Shown here one piece after another: positions 12,690-24,105 of a DNA stretch of 64,000 bases; positions within the stretch are counted from its first letter, which is position 1; each line of letters starts with the position of its first letter. The position numbers were made by a program, and so were the translations under genes. The stretch is from Beroe forskalii (lineage: Eukaryota > Ctenophora > Nuda > Beroida > Beroidae). The notes beneath the pieces were generated by a model that searched no databases, was not told the origin of the DNA, and saw only the letters and a program-made list of their open reading frames with translations. The stretch is taken from positions 47,873 through 111,872 of the forward strand of contig WFMF01000541.1 in assembly GCA_011033025.1 (NCBI GenBank). The letters are read 5' to 3'.

Positions 12690-14020
12690 TAGGGGCTCAG
12701 TTTCACCACGGGCCATTAGGGGCTCCCGGCTCACCAGGGGTCAGTAGGGTCAACATTCAACATGGGGTCATTGCGATATACTTTCATACGACCGAAATAG
12801 AGTTAATGCATCTTTTGAAAAATGCTGTTTTAATACTGATATAAGGGGAACACTGATTTATGGGTAAAAGTTTGTGAAAGCATGGGTGAATGTGCAACTG
12901 CAATATTATATTTAAAAACATGCATAATATAAGTGTGGTTTGGTTAGAGCGTGAATGTTGTACTGGAGTACTGACACACTTATAATAAATTGTCCGTGTA
13001 AAATGTGTACCGAGTTCATTACATCGCCATCCATTGATGACGCACACAACTTATATTATGTAGTCAGTGCCTCGATTGTAAAATGTGTAGCGTGTACAAA
13101 GGTACAAACATACAGCCATCGCCTACCAGTAATTTGCCCATATATGGAATAAAGGGACCTAATCATGTGATCAGCATGCTGGTATATATGTATACATTTG
13201 CCTACCTTATTTAGAGTGTAGTGTATTACCCGCTCTGTCGGTGAAGTGCCGCTTGAATGTGCATTGTACCTACATCACATCGTTGCTGTTGAAGTCTCAC
13301 TGAGTCTTAGTTGTCCGTGCCTGAAATTGTTACTTTTCATAATTACATCGCATAACTAGGTGTGTAAAATCACGTGATATAGACCATACTGAGGTTTGTG
13401 AGAAACATGAATGTTGTATATTGCCATACTTTTTACTGGGTGTAGTGTGTATATTACATTCTAAGTTCATTGCATCACCATCCAGTGATTTCATGCACTC
13501 ATTGGCAATGCACCGGTACTAATATGCTGAAACAGGAACAATCTTGTTGGTCTTTATCATATCACTGCTTGTTGGCACAGTCGCATGAAATCTGAAATGG
13601 TGTCTTCGTTATTGACGGTGGGGTGGACAAGGCTCTCTCGCTGTTTTGCCTGAAACAAGAGTCTGGTGTTTCAAATTGCGCGCGCGCGCTTGTCCACCCC
13701 ACTTGTCCACCCTACGAAATTGCGTAATTGTGTGCTTTTTTCCAACAATTGACTGGCAACTTCAATAGCTCCTACATTTTTTGAGATATCGACTTGGGGT
13801 TTTTTGCAATGCTTAGATAAATCTATTCTACACTGAAAGTACCAGCCCTTTTTTTGAGTTAGGCGTCACGAGCTCGTCAATCAATCAATGTTCACGCGTG
13901 ATTGAAACACGCCGTTTTTCAATAATTGCACATAATGGGACACTGCGAAGGCTGTGATTGGAGTTCCGAGATGATCTTCATATCGCTGGATAGCTGAGAC
14001 TTTCCTCTATCGATCCCATG
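12690..14020 (-). repeat. Right arm of the ~9 kb inverted-repeat structure
   Basis: It is the reverse complement of 4944-6195, with small indels. Its inner edge carries one or two units of the gaacccctactgacc minisatellite. Its outer edge (about 14020, cgatcccatg) corresponds to the point where the left arm meets the G-run element. 12306-12690 between the nested element and this arm has no recognisable feature. Confidence 0.85.
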
Positions 14021-14148
14021 CAAGGTTTAAGAGAAATGGTGAATATTTCGTTGTTTTTCGAACAGAAACGATGTTCCAATTGGCGATTCGTCGCCACCTG
14101 CGCACAAAGCACTAGCAAAGTGTCCACCCCACGTGCGCAGGGTGGTTA

Positions 14149-14420
14149 AAACAAGGTCAAATACGACTAATACACATGATATTAGATCTGGGTGCTACAT
14201 TTGAGCACGTGAGTTCACGTGGACGATTTGTAGAAATTAGGGGATTTCAAGAAATTGATATTTACATGCGATTTTCGACTTTATTACGTTAAAACAAAGT
14301 CAAATACGACTAATACACATGATATTAGATCTGGGTGCTACATTTGAGCACGTGAGTTCACGTGGACAATTTGTAGAAATTAGGAAAATTAAAGAAATTG
14401 ATGTTTACACGGGATTTTTG
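14149..14420. repeat. Tandem duplication, ~141 bp unit
   Basis: gttaaaacaaggtcaaatacgac at 14149 recurs at about 14290 (gttaaaacaaagtcaaatacgac), each followed by the same cacatgatattagatctgggtgc stretch and 'cacgtgagttcacgtgga'. Confidence 0.85.
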
Positions 14421-14443
14421 GCTTAATTACTTTGATAGGACCA

Positions 14444-14577
14444 CCAAAACCGTTGGACGGTTGGTCTATCAACCCCCCGCGGGTTTGGATGTGACAACGG
14501 AACCCTAAAAGTCACAAATACACTGACCACATCCAAAACTGCGGGGGGTTACTACGACAACCGTCCAACGGTTTTGG
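14444..14577. mobile_element. Foldback hairpin element (~134 bp)
   Basis: The arm ccaaaaccgttggacggttg...aaccccccgcgggtttggatgtg (14444-14493) pairs with cacatccaaaactgcggggggtt...caaccgtccaacggttttgg (14527-14577). The loop is only ~30 bases. It is a MITE-like hairpin. Confidence 0.75.
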
Positions 14578-14649
14578 AGATTAATTACTAAAATAACACG
14601 TAAGATAGTATTTCCAGAATAATAAGAGCAATTAATACTCAATAAAGCA

Positions 14650-15000
14650 AGTCTGCCTAGTGGGCCGAAAATGCACCAGGGCTCTTTCAAGGATTATAAC
14701 TTGCAACTAGTGTTTATTAAGGCTAAGGTATAGGTAATTAACTGGTAAGACAAGCTAGATACTTATAAAAGTCAGTTTGTAACTCAAAATGCCATATATA
14801 TAGTTATGCCCAGTGGGCCGAAAATGCACCAAATCGGTGATTAGGTATTTAAAATGAATGCATGGCCTTTATCATGCTGCAGTTCCACATAATTTTCCAT
14901 TTCTAAGGTCATTTGAATCTTTTTACGTCTGTTTAAATCCAATTTAAAGTTCGGTTCAATTTCGGCCCAGCCCAGTGGGCCAAAAACGAACCAGCTTCAT
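14650..15000. repeat. Dispersed short repeat (cagtgggccgaaaatgcacca)
   Basis: The word occurs near 14656, 14812 and, altered (cagtgggccaaaaacgaacca), near 14972. I see no gene. Confidence 0.55.
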
Positions 15001-15119
15001 ATCTCAAAAAGTAAAGAAGGTACAGAGCTGAAATTTTAAACTCCTACTATTATCACCATTCTCACTAGGTTCCCAAAGTTTCATGAAAAAACTCGACAAA
15101 AAATGTATTCTGGGCAGTA

Positions 15120-15710
15120 ATGGGTATGTCGACAGCGAAGCTGGAGACATTTAAATGATTTAGAGTGCGAGGCGAAGCGAAGCTGAGCCGAGTGCTCTAA
15201 ATCATATTTCTGCGGTGAGTCTGAGCTTCTAAAGTACTATAGTAGTCGAACGGTGTACACATGACACACCCTGTACATAACAAGCACACATTACCTTATA
15301 TGGTAATACATGGTAATGCTTGTTTACACATAACTAAAAAGCGCATAACTCAGCCGTTTTTTGAGCAATTTTGATCAAATTTTCAGGATATTACAGTACG
15401 GGCAACATATGACCAATATAATCCTGGAGTAGCTAACATTTTTGACCTTCAGAAATTGAGATATGACAAATAAACCGTGGTTTTGTTTTAAAGTACCGCT
15501 TAATAACTGGTTTTTCGGTCATAACTCCGCTTCTGGAGCTCAAAAATGAATCTAAACTTCACTGAGATGTTGCTCTTATCTAGCTCTAAATATCCTGAAA
15601 GTTTCATCAAGTTTGCTCAAAAAACCTCGGAGATATGCACATTTTTGTAACGCAAAAGCAAAGGTCGCATAGATTTACTTTTAAAGTTGTGCCGTAACAG
15701 ACACATGATA
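15120..15710 (+). mobile_element. Dispersed repeat with self-complementary GC words, copy 1
   Basis: This ~580 bp starts gtcgacagcgaagctggagac and contains gaggcgaagcgaagctgagccgagtgctc, which is self-complementary. It then has ctatagtagtcgaacg and a long conserved stretch through 15650. The same sequence recurs at 30718-31262 with indels. A possible partner end gagactactatac lies at 15780. 15720-16620 beyond it has no recognisable gene. Confidence 0.75.
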
Positions 15711-16689
15711 TAAAACGCGTGTAGAACACGACTCTACACATATAGTACTACCCTTTAAATCGATCAAAACTTGTCGTGAGACTACTATACTACAATAGAG
15801 CTATAGATTAACAAACTATTATACCTACTTAAAATTGAAGTGTAATATCATTAAAATGAATCATTCACTAAATATCTTAGTATGTATTATTGTAGTGGAA
15901 GTCACTTCCTTCTTCAATTGAGTACGTATCGATACGTCGTATCATATTGTAATCTATAAAACACAGTACAAAGATGCAGCGAATAGACCATGTCATGTCT
16001 TGCGGTTATCAGTAAGATTTATCTAAAATATAGATAATATGCAATTGATGTTTGATTGAGTATTGACAGAGTTCCGACACTCTTCTCTTGAAACTTCAGA
16101 CTTGTAGTATAATTGATAGCTTAAATGGCACACTTTTATCTCGTATTAATGCTAATCTAACGGCTCATAGTGTTGCATTAAATCGCACGATTGCCGATTA
16201 CAGTAGCCAGGGGTGCCGAAGCCGGGGGGTTGGGGGGGGGGATTATAACCTCCCAATAATTTGGCCTCAACCCCCTCAATAATTTAGAAATTATATATTC
16301 TGACCTACATAAATGACATTTTCCCAATAGCTGTGCCTGTAACTCCATACAACACTTACACAAGTTACTTCTATTGGCAGGTAAACCTCATTCATACATT
16401 ACCAATTAAGGGCCAGAGGACTAATTACCATTGCTATATTAGTATATTGTGGCTTATTTGGTTTAAACCTTCAGTCCTTTGACTGCCTGACAGCCAAAAA
16501 TATCTAATTAACGCTAATTTGTGATTATCCATGTGTGCGGAATTGTTATAAACAGCTTACCATTTGCCAATCACTGTGCAAGTAATTAAAATTTATATAC
16601 CCATCTCAATGATTGAAATACTATAATGCAGACTTTACAGTTGATTCCAAGCCGGCTCACAAGTAAACTTGGTCACGTGGCATCATGAC

Positions 16690-16815
16690 ATTGACCAATC
16701 AGAGGGCAGTAGGAGACGCTGGACGCGCGCGCAACTCAGCGCGTTCTCAGAGACAGATAGTCCTCGAACGCAGGACGATTCATCAGCTACGAGGTATTCA
16801 CGAGTTAGAGACAGC
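16690..16815 (+). promoter_or_regulatory. Promoter-like region of palindrome gene, left arm
   Basis: A CCAAT element (ccaatcag, 16692) lies ~120 bases upstream of the ATG in a locally GC-rich stretch with gcgcgcgc. The mirror lies at 21354-21474. This is inferred from position and composition. Confidence 0.4.
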
Positions 16816-18890
16816 ATGGCAGAGGACCCGGAGAATAGCAATACCACCGTAAGCAATACACTCTGCCCCAGATAGTATCGTGTGTAAGTTCATAGCTTGT
16901 TGAATCACTCAACTTCATCGTCAAGCGGGTAAAATAGAGGATGTGTAGCTGATTTTAGGTCAAGGAGCCACTCTCACCCGTCCATAGCTGTCTCATTGCT
17001 CTGTTTGACAGAGCATTGGTGATCGAATCGGTGGAGGCGATGGTTTTCATTAGTATTGTGTATAATAATATTTTCTTGTGTTTAAACAACCATCATCGAT
17101 CTGGATATTGTTACAATCTCATGCGGTAAAAATTTGGAGCTGATGTACCTTGTCTACCTTCAAATAGTCTGATCACCGTCTGACATGCAGAAGGCAAATT
17201 TGAAAGCTTGTTTATCATCAATTTTGCTTGATCACATTGTGACACCACATAGTGACACCAATAACAACGGAGAGACACGGCTGCATAGATTGTGTGATTG
17301 ACAGGCTGAGGCTATTTCATATAATAAGAAACACTATTATTGAACGTGTTGAAGTCCTACAATATGTCTTGATAAAGCTTGTTTATCATCAATTTTGCTT
17401 GATCACATTGTGACACCACATAGTGACACCAATGACAACGGAGAGACACGGCTGCATAGATTGTGTGATTGACAGGCTGAGGCTATTTCATATAATAAGA
17501 AACACTATTATTGAACGTGTTGAAGTCCGACAATATGTCTTGATGAAGCTTGTTTATCATCAATTTTGCTTGATCACATTGTGACACCACATAGTGACAC
17601 CAATGACAACGGAGAGACACGGCTGCATAGATTGTGTGATTGACAGGCTGAGGCTATCTATATTAATAATTTCAGAGTGTTCGTGCATCTGTCTGTCTGT
17701 CTGTGTAAAATGACTATTTAAGAAGTGCATTTGATATTTTTGATCGGTTTTTTCGGGAAAATCTTCTCCCAATTAAGGGGATTATTATTATTTAAGGAAA
17801 ATTTGAATTGGACCATCCGTTGATTAGTTATTTGCATAATAAATATCATGCGCTTACTAATGCTAATATATGCTATGGAAAGGCAATACTATGTAGGCGA
17901 TCTCAAATTACAAAGTATGTTGTGCGGGGCATTTCCGCTAATAAGTAATATCTGTAATCCTCGGTATTAGCGGTAATGGTGATCCAATTACTTAACAAAT
18001 TCCAAGATGAGGTCATGAAGCAAGTAGCTGTTGGCTGCTGGATACAAGATGAACCGAAGATATCAGGATGATTGTTTCCGCGAATCTTCGCGGGCAAACG
18101 CTAGTTTCATATAATAAGAAACACTATTATTGAACGTGTTGAAGTCCGACAATATGTCTTGATGAAGCTTGTTTATCATCAATTTTGCTTGATCACATTG
18201 TGACACCACATAGTGACACAATGACAACGGAGAGACACAGCTGCATAGATTGGGTGATTGACAGGCTGAGGCTATTTCATTAATAAGAAACACTATTATT
18301 GAACGTGTTGAAGTCCGACAATATGTCTTGATAAAGCTTTACCTACATACATCGTGGTTCGAAATGCATGCCATAAGCAAAACTGTAAGAATCACCGTAA
18401 CAGTCTACGATTTCAATCTTATACCATTTCAGGTAACCCGACTACAGTCAGGTGGAACAAATATCCATGATCAACAGAACGTGATGCGAAGCCCACAGTC
18501 ACGTTGCATCGATGGAAGAGTGAGTAACTGTTTCAAACTTTCCCAGAGCCTTCATTTTCTCCATACTTATTGCTCGGAGTAAAGTATTTCCTTGTGTTTC
18601 GATTCAAATGCCAATTAACTAGAAATGGCACAAAATAGTGAATTTGGTCGCTAAAACAGTAGCATTTTGGCTTGTTATTTTCTCACAAGCAATTTTTAAG
18701 ATTTTGGGCACTCACAAGGCGTGGATATAAGTCTTTTTTACACTTGAAATTTGAATAACATAATTTTATGATTTCAGGCGATCCGCGACTCGCATGCTAC
18801 ACTCTTGGATGAAGATAAAGCTCTTGGGGGACTGCCGGTAAAAGTTCATCATATCATCTCAGTGGCACATAATATACCTGATCCGAGGAG
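16816..18890 (+). CDS. Unrecognised gene, 5' three exons, palindrome left arm
   Basis: Exon 1 (16816-16848) starts MAEDPENSN and ends at a GTAAGC donor. Exon 2 is 18433-18519 and encodes VTRLQSGGTN onward. Exon 3 is 18778-18890 and encodes AIRDSHATLLDEDKALGG and then a segment with HHIISVAHNIP, ending in phase 2 at GTAAGG. Each acceptor has a TTTCAG, and phases agree (0, 0, 2), giving 77 codons without a stop. The same three exons, with the same lengths, are intact on the opposite arm, which argues for real coding sequence. The start sits in a good context (acagcATGG). No family is recognised. Later exons are not found before the palindrome centre, so the gene seems cut off. Intron 1 carries tandem units and a Helitron. 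Confidence 0.65.
17206..17650. repeat. Tandem repeat in intron, ~173 bp unit
   Basis: Units starting gcttgtttatcatcaatttt lie at 17207, 17377 and 17549, and a fourth lies beyond the Helitron at 18170. The right arm of the palindrome holds only two (around 20795 and 20965, inverted). Copy number therefore changed after the arms formed. Confidence 0.85.
17657..18104 (+). mobile_element. Non-autonomous Helitron, 448 bp
   Basis: It starts TCTATATTAATAATTTCAG, followed by the GTCTGTCTGTCTG stretch common near the 5' ends of many Helitrons. It ends with a perfect 7-bp hairpin, CCGCGAA-TC-TTCGCGG (18078-18093), then GCAAACG and the terminal CTAG (CTRR). It lies exactly between host A and T: the flanks read ggcta|...|tttcat, and the undisturbed ggctatttcat is present in neighbouring tandem units and in the other palindrome arm. 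There is no target duplication and no Rep/helicase ORF. Family identity rests on structure, and the structure is complete. Confidence 0.93.
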
Positions 18891-19132
18891 GTAAGGGAGT
18901 CTTAGAGTACTCATCAGACCGAGCAAACGCGAAGCATTACCTTAACTTATAACCTGTGAGCTTACATTTCTAACGGCTGTTGACATCGCTATCCTTATAG
19001 ACTTTAAATTCTAGCTTCCCATACCTCTAAATTGTATATATGGAGCTTGCATCAAGATTCTGGTGACTTTATGATTTGCAAAATGTTGGAAATCTTGTTG
19101 TATGAGAAGGTCGACTTCGAAAATTCAAAATA

Positions 19133-19200
19133 GCGTCCACGGGGACTCGATCCGGGACCTTCTGCTTGAGAGCCACAAGTGTTATCCATTCGCCCATCGC
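19133..19200 (-). pseudogene. tRNA-like sequence, left arm (SINE head or tRNA relic)
   Basis: This is the reverse complement of the right-arm element at 19771-19838. It has matches to the internal A box (tgggcgaatgg) and B box (ggatcgagtcc, one mismatch) at tRNA-like spacing. The T-stem does not pair well. Confidence 0.4.
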
Positions 19201-19770
19201 TGTGGTGACAGAAATGTATTTTGATGCACCATATTCACTGAAATGTAATTCGACCAAAATTGTCCAAAATTGCAAGATTTTTCTCCTTTAAGGTAATTTC
19301 CCGTTGTAACTCCAATACATACCGAAATCTGGAGTGAAATAACCCTGGAGAACGGCATTTCTCAGGATGGGAAGCTAGAATATCAAGTCCTACTGTCATA
19401 ACGATACCGCTACCTGTAGGATAGCGCTACTTGTGGTCGCTAGGGATGTGAAAAGAGCTCCTCAGCCAAAAAAGTACTTTGTAACTTACCGTATCAGCTT
19501 ATCAGCAAGAGAACACGCCTATGATCTGATATCATCATCTTGGCCATGTAGGTAGCGGTATCGTTATGACAGTAGAACTTGATATTCTAGCTTCCCATCC
19601 AAGGAAATGCATATTTCAGGGTTATTTCACTCCAGATTTTGGTAAGTATTGGAGTTACAACGGTCAACGGGAAATTACCTTAAAAGAGAAAAATCTTGCA
19701 ATTTTGGACAATTTTTGTCGAATTACATTTTAGTAAATATGGTGCATCAAAATACATTTCTGTCACCACA

Positions 19771-19838
19771 GCGATGGGCGAATGGATAACACTTGTGGCT
19801 CTCAAGCAGAAGGTCCCGGATCGAGTCCCCGTGGACGC
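19771..19838 (+). pseudogene. tRNA-like sequence, right arm (SINE head or tRNA relic)
   Basis: The A box tgggcgaatgg (19775-19785) and B box ggatcgagtcc (19818-19828) sit at the normal distance. The possible anticodon stem cttg/caag encloses tggctct, but U33 is absent and the T-stem has mismatches. So it is not a working tRNA. A tRNA-derived SINE promoter is the likeliest origin. Confidence 0.4.
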
Positions 19839-20077
19839 TATTTTGAATTTGCGAAGTCGACCTTCTCATACAACAAGATTTCCAACATTTTGCAAATCAT
19901 AAAGTCACCAGAATCTTGATGCAAGCTCCATATATACAATTTAGAGGTATGGGAAGCTAGAATTTAAAGTCTATAAGGATAGCGATGTCAACAGCCGTTA
20001 GAAATGTCAAAAATAAGCTCACAGGTTATAATGCTTCGCGTTTGCTCGGTCTGATGAGTACTCTAAGACTCCCTTAC

Positions 20078-21353
20078 CTCCTCGGATCAGGTATATTATG
20101 TGCCACTGAGATGATATGATGAACTTTTACCGGCAGTCCCCCAAGAGCTTTATCTTCATCCAAGAGTGTAGCATGCGAGTCGCGGATCGCCTGAAATCAT
20201 AAAATTATGTTATTCAAGTGTAAAAAAGACTTATATCCACGCCTTGTGAGTGCCCAAAATCTTAAAAATTGCTTGTGAGAAAATAACAAGCCAAAATGCT
20301 ACTGTTTTAGCGACCAAATTCACTATTTTGTGCCATTTCTAGTTAATTGGCATTTGAATCGAAACACAAGGAAATACTTTACTCCGAGCAATAAGTATGG
20401 AGAAAATCAAGGCTTTGGAAAAGTTGAAAACAGATACTCACTCTTTCATCGATGCAACGTGAATGTGGGCTTCGCATCACATTCTGTTGATCATGGATAT
20501 TTGTTCCACCTGACTGTAGTCGGGTTACCTGAAATCGTAGACTGAAATCGTAGACTGTTACGGTGATTCTTACAGTTTTGCTTATGGCAAGCTTTTCGAA
20601 CCACGATGTATGTAGGTAAAGCTTTATCAAGACATAATATTGTCGGACTTCAACACGTTCAATAATAGTGTTTCTTATTAATGAAATAGCCTCAGCCTGT
20701 CAATCACCCAATCTATGCAGCCGTGTCTCTCCGTTGTCATTGTGTCACTATGTGGTGTCACAATGTGATCAAGCAAAATTGATGATAAACAAGCTTCATC
20801 AAGACATATTGTCGGACTTCAACACGTTCAATAATAGTGTTTCTTATTATATGAAATAGCCTCAGCCTGTCAATCACACAATCTATGCAGCCGTGTCTCT
20901 CCGTTGTTATTGGTGTCACTATGTGGTGTCACAATGTGATCAAGCAAAATTGATGATAAACAAGCTTTCAAATTTGCCTTCTGCATGTCAGACGGTTATC
21001 AGACTATTTGAAGGTAGACAAGGTACATCAGCTCCAAATTTTTACCGCATGAGATTGTAACAATATCCAGATCGATGATGGTTGTTTAAACACAAGAAAA
21101 TATTATTATACACAATACTAATGAAAACCATCGCCTCCACCGATTCGATCACCAATGCTCTGTCAAACAGAGCAATGAGACAGCTATGGACGGGTGAGTG
21201 GCTCCTTGACCTAAAACCAGCTACACATCCTCTATTTTACCCGCTTGACGATGAAGTTGAGTGATTCAACAAGCTATGAACTTACACACGATACTATCTG
21301 GGGCAGAGTGTATTGCTTACGGTGGTATTGCTATTCTCCGGGTCCTCTGCCAT
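20078..21353 (-). CDS. Unrecognised gene, 5' three exons, palindrome right arm
   Basis: Exon 1 is 21321-21353 (complement), exon 2 is 20442-20528 and exon 3 is 20078-20190. These are the same lengths, phases and splice signals as the left-arm copy. At least two residues differ in exon 2 (Q to H and G to E, near its end). All three exons remain open. The copy converges on the left-arm gene, and both end before the palindrome centre with no further exon visible. Intron 1 is shorter because it lacks the Helitron and has fewer tandem units. Its function is unknown. Confidence 0.65.
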
Positions 21354-21544
21354 GCTGTCTCTAACTCGTGAATACCTCGTAGCTGATGAATCGTCCTGCG
21401 TTCGAGGACTATCTGTCTCTGAGAACGCGCTGAGTTGCGCGCGCGTCCAGTGTCTCCTACTGCCCTCTGATTGGCTGATGTTACGTCACGCGCTGGTCAC
21501 GTGTGCGGCAGCTTGAAGGGTCACCGAGCAGTCCGACAATTTCT

Positions 21545-22810
21545 AATTTGTCAATATTTGTCCAACTTTGTTTTTTTTGTTTTTGTTTTTGTTTTTTTGT
21601 TTTTGTTTTTTTTTCTTAATTTGAAATGCCAATTGTTTCAATATTAAAATAGGGTAAATTTGATATTGTGCATGTTATTGTGTGGTGTCATGTATATGGA
21701 GTTTTAAATTAACATTAAAATCTGCAATATCAGAGTATCAGAGCTTTGAATAATGTGATTCTCATTACAACCCCCCAATTGTAATATGCTAAAATATTTT
21801 GAAAATTTCAAAATTAACCCCCAATATTCAAGAGGCTTCGGCACCGCTGCCAGTAGCCGAGTGTAGATTTGTAATGTAATCTGGCATAGATTAGCGTATA
21901 GTAACACGACCAGTTGCACTCTTAATAAAATAATCCAAGTGGGATGAGTACTACTACTTGAACTTTTCTACTCTACTAGGTCATTTTTTAATCATTCAGC
22001 ATTAATTTATAGCTATACGAAAAAGCAATTGTAGGAATTTCATCTTTATAATTTTAATTTCATTAGATATCAATAATTGTTTTATCTGTTTTTTATGTAT
22101 TAATAATGCCCTGATACATTATTGAGTTTGTATTTTACCAGCAAAGTTATGAATTCTGTGTTTATAAGTTATCAAACCTTTATAAGTTATCAAACCTTTC
22201 GAAAAACAAAAATTTTGGGTGGTCTGACTCAAAAAGGGCCAAAATGCAAGATAGTCGGCCCTGTGTCTGCAACTTAGTACCCAGACCTCCCCGACTATTG
22301 CAATTTTGATTTCTCAGTATAATGGTTTTTTATCCGTGTGTTAAGAAAAAGAAACGACTCGTTTTTTAAATTATGACGCTTTTCATTCTGTACTTTAATA
22401 TCAACCAATACTATGCTGATGCAATATGTTTGTTTTAATTTCAATTGAATTATATTTTCATTGTATGTTCGAGGATTTTAAATTCTTAATAAGTATCATT
22501 ATAATCACCTGTTGTTTTTTAAATCTACACTTCTATTTTTTACATTTTTAGCGATAAGCTTTTCTTAAAGTTGTTTTTTGAAATCAATATCTGTTCTCAT
22601 AATTTACATTTTACACTCATTATAATATCAATTCTTGCGTTTCAATCAGTAGCATTGTATGATGAAATGGAGAAATAAGAATGAAATAGGAATGAAAAAA
22701 AGAATGAAAATCAATCACGTGCGATTTTCAAGTACTCACACTAAAAGTATATAACAATGTTTGTAAAATAAATACGCAGGAAACCCTCGAATGAACCATC
22801 ATTAATTTCC
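21545..22810 (+). repeat. Leader of duplicated 2.6 kb unit, copy 1
   Basis: It runs from taatttgtcaatatttgtcc through a T/G-rich GTTTTT tract, gcttcggcaccgctgcc (21833) and AT-rich sequence, ending at the edge of the minisatellite. It repeats at 25217-26500, about 3.67 kb downstream, with homopolymer differences: the C-runs are short here and 10-12 long in copy 2. A possible relic of the same edge (ggtgccgaagcc plus G-run) lies inverted at 16208. No coding exon is seen. Confidence 0.85.
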
Positions 22811-24105
22811 TATACTTGGCCCGCCCCTCTAACTGTGTGTATCCCCCGTAGCCAACTCACCATGTCTCTTGGTCCGCCCCTCTAACTGCGTATCCCCCGT
22901 AGCCAACTCACCATGTCTCTTGGTCCGCCCCTCTAACTGTGTATCTCCCGTAGCCAACTCACCATGTCTCTTGGCCCCCCTCTAACTGTGTGTCCCCCGT
23001 GTAACTCTATGTCTCTTGACCCGCCCCTCTAAAGCTCTAACTGTGTGTCCCCGTAGCCAACTCACCATGTCTCTTGGTCCGCCCCTCTAACTGCGCATCC
23101 CCCCGTAGCCAACTCACCATGTCTCTTGGTCCGCCCCTCTAACTGTGTATCCCCCCTAATCAACTCACCATGTCTCTTGACCGCCCCTCTAACTGTGTGT
23201 CCCCCCTGTAGCCAACTCACCATGTCTCTTGACCCGCCCCTCTAACTGCGCATCCCCCGTAGCCAACTCACCATGTCTCTTAGTCCGCCCCTCTAACTGC
23301 GCATCCCCCATAGCCAACTCACCATGTCTCTTGACCCGCCCCTCTAACTGTGTGTGTCCCCGTAGCCAACTCCACCATGTCTCTTGGTCCGCCCCCTCTA
23401 ACTGTGTATCCCCGTAGCCAACTCACCATGTCTCTTGGCCCCCCTCTAACTGTGTGTCCCCCGTAGCCAACTCACCATGTCTCTTGACCCGCCCCTCTAA
23501 CTGTGTGTCCCCCGCCCAACTCACCATGTCTCTTGGCCCCCCTCTAACTGTGTGTCCCCCGTAGCCAACTCACCATGTCTCTTGACCCGCCCCTCTAAAG
23601 CTCTAACTGTGTGTCCCCCGTAGCCAACTCACCATGTCTCTTGGTCCGCCCCTCTAACTGCGCATCCCCCGTGTAACTCACCATGTCTCTTGGTCCGCCC
23701 TCTAACTGTGTATCCCCCCTAATCAACTCACCATGTCTCTTGACCCGCCCCTCTAACTGTGTGTCCCTGTAGCCAACTCACCATGTCTCTTGACCCCGCC
23801 CCTAACTGCGCATCCCCCGGCCAACTCACATGTCTCTTAGTCCGCCCCTCTAACTGCGCATCTCTGCAGCCAACTCACCATGTCTCTTGGACCTCAGTTC
23901 TCTAACCAGTCCCCAGCCAACTCACCATGCCCTGGTCCGCCTCTAACTGTGTATCCCCGTAGCCAACCTCACTGATGTCTCTTGGCCCCCTCTAACTGTG
24001 TGTCCCCGTAGCCAACTCACCATGTCTCTGACCTGCCCTCTAACTGTGTGTGTCCCTGCAGCCAACCTCACCATGTCTCTGGTCCGTCCTTCAACTGTGT
24101 TAAAA
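22811..24105. repeat. Minisatellite array 1, ~51 bp unit, about 26 units
   Basis: The unit reads taactgtgtgtcccccgtag then ccaactcaccatgtctcttg then gtccgcccctc. Units alternate between a few subtypes (gtgtgt/gcgcat; gtagcc/ctaatc; rare extra 'aaagctctaac'). The last units before 24105 are degraded. ORFs on both strands are unit translations, not genes. Confidence 0.95.

Larger units (their letters stand above)
16690..21476. repeat. Large palindrome: two ~2.3 kb arms, ~120 bp spacer
   Basis: From ccaatcagagggcagtagga (16692) to the spacer near 19425, the sequence reads as the reverse complement of about 19550 to 21474 (tcctactgccctctgattgg). Only indels and a few percent substitutions separate the arms. 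The left arm is longer because of extra tandem units (17206-17650) and a Helitron. The spacer (~19425-19548) is unique. Each arm holds the same promoter-like segment, three exons and a tRNA-like piece. Confidence 0.92.

Noticed and set aside
19771-19838. Functional tRNA gene
   Set aside because: The T-stem is mismatched and the anticodon loop lacks U33, though A and B boxes are present.
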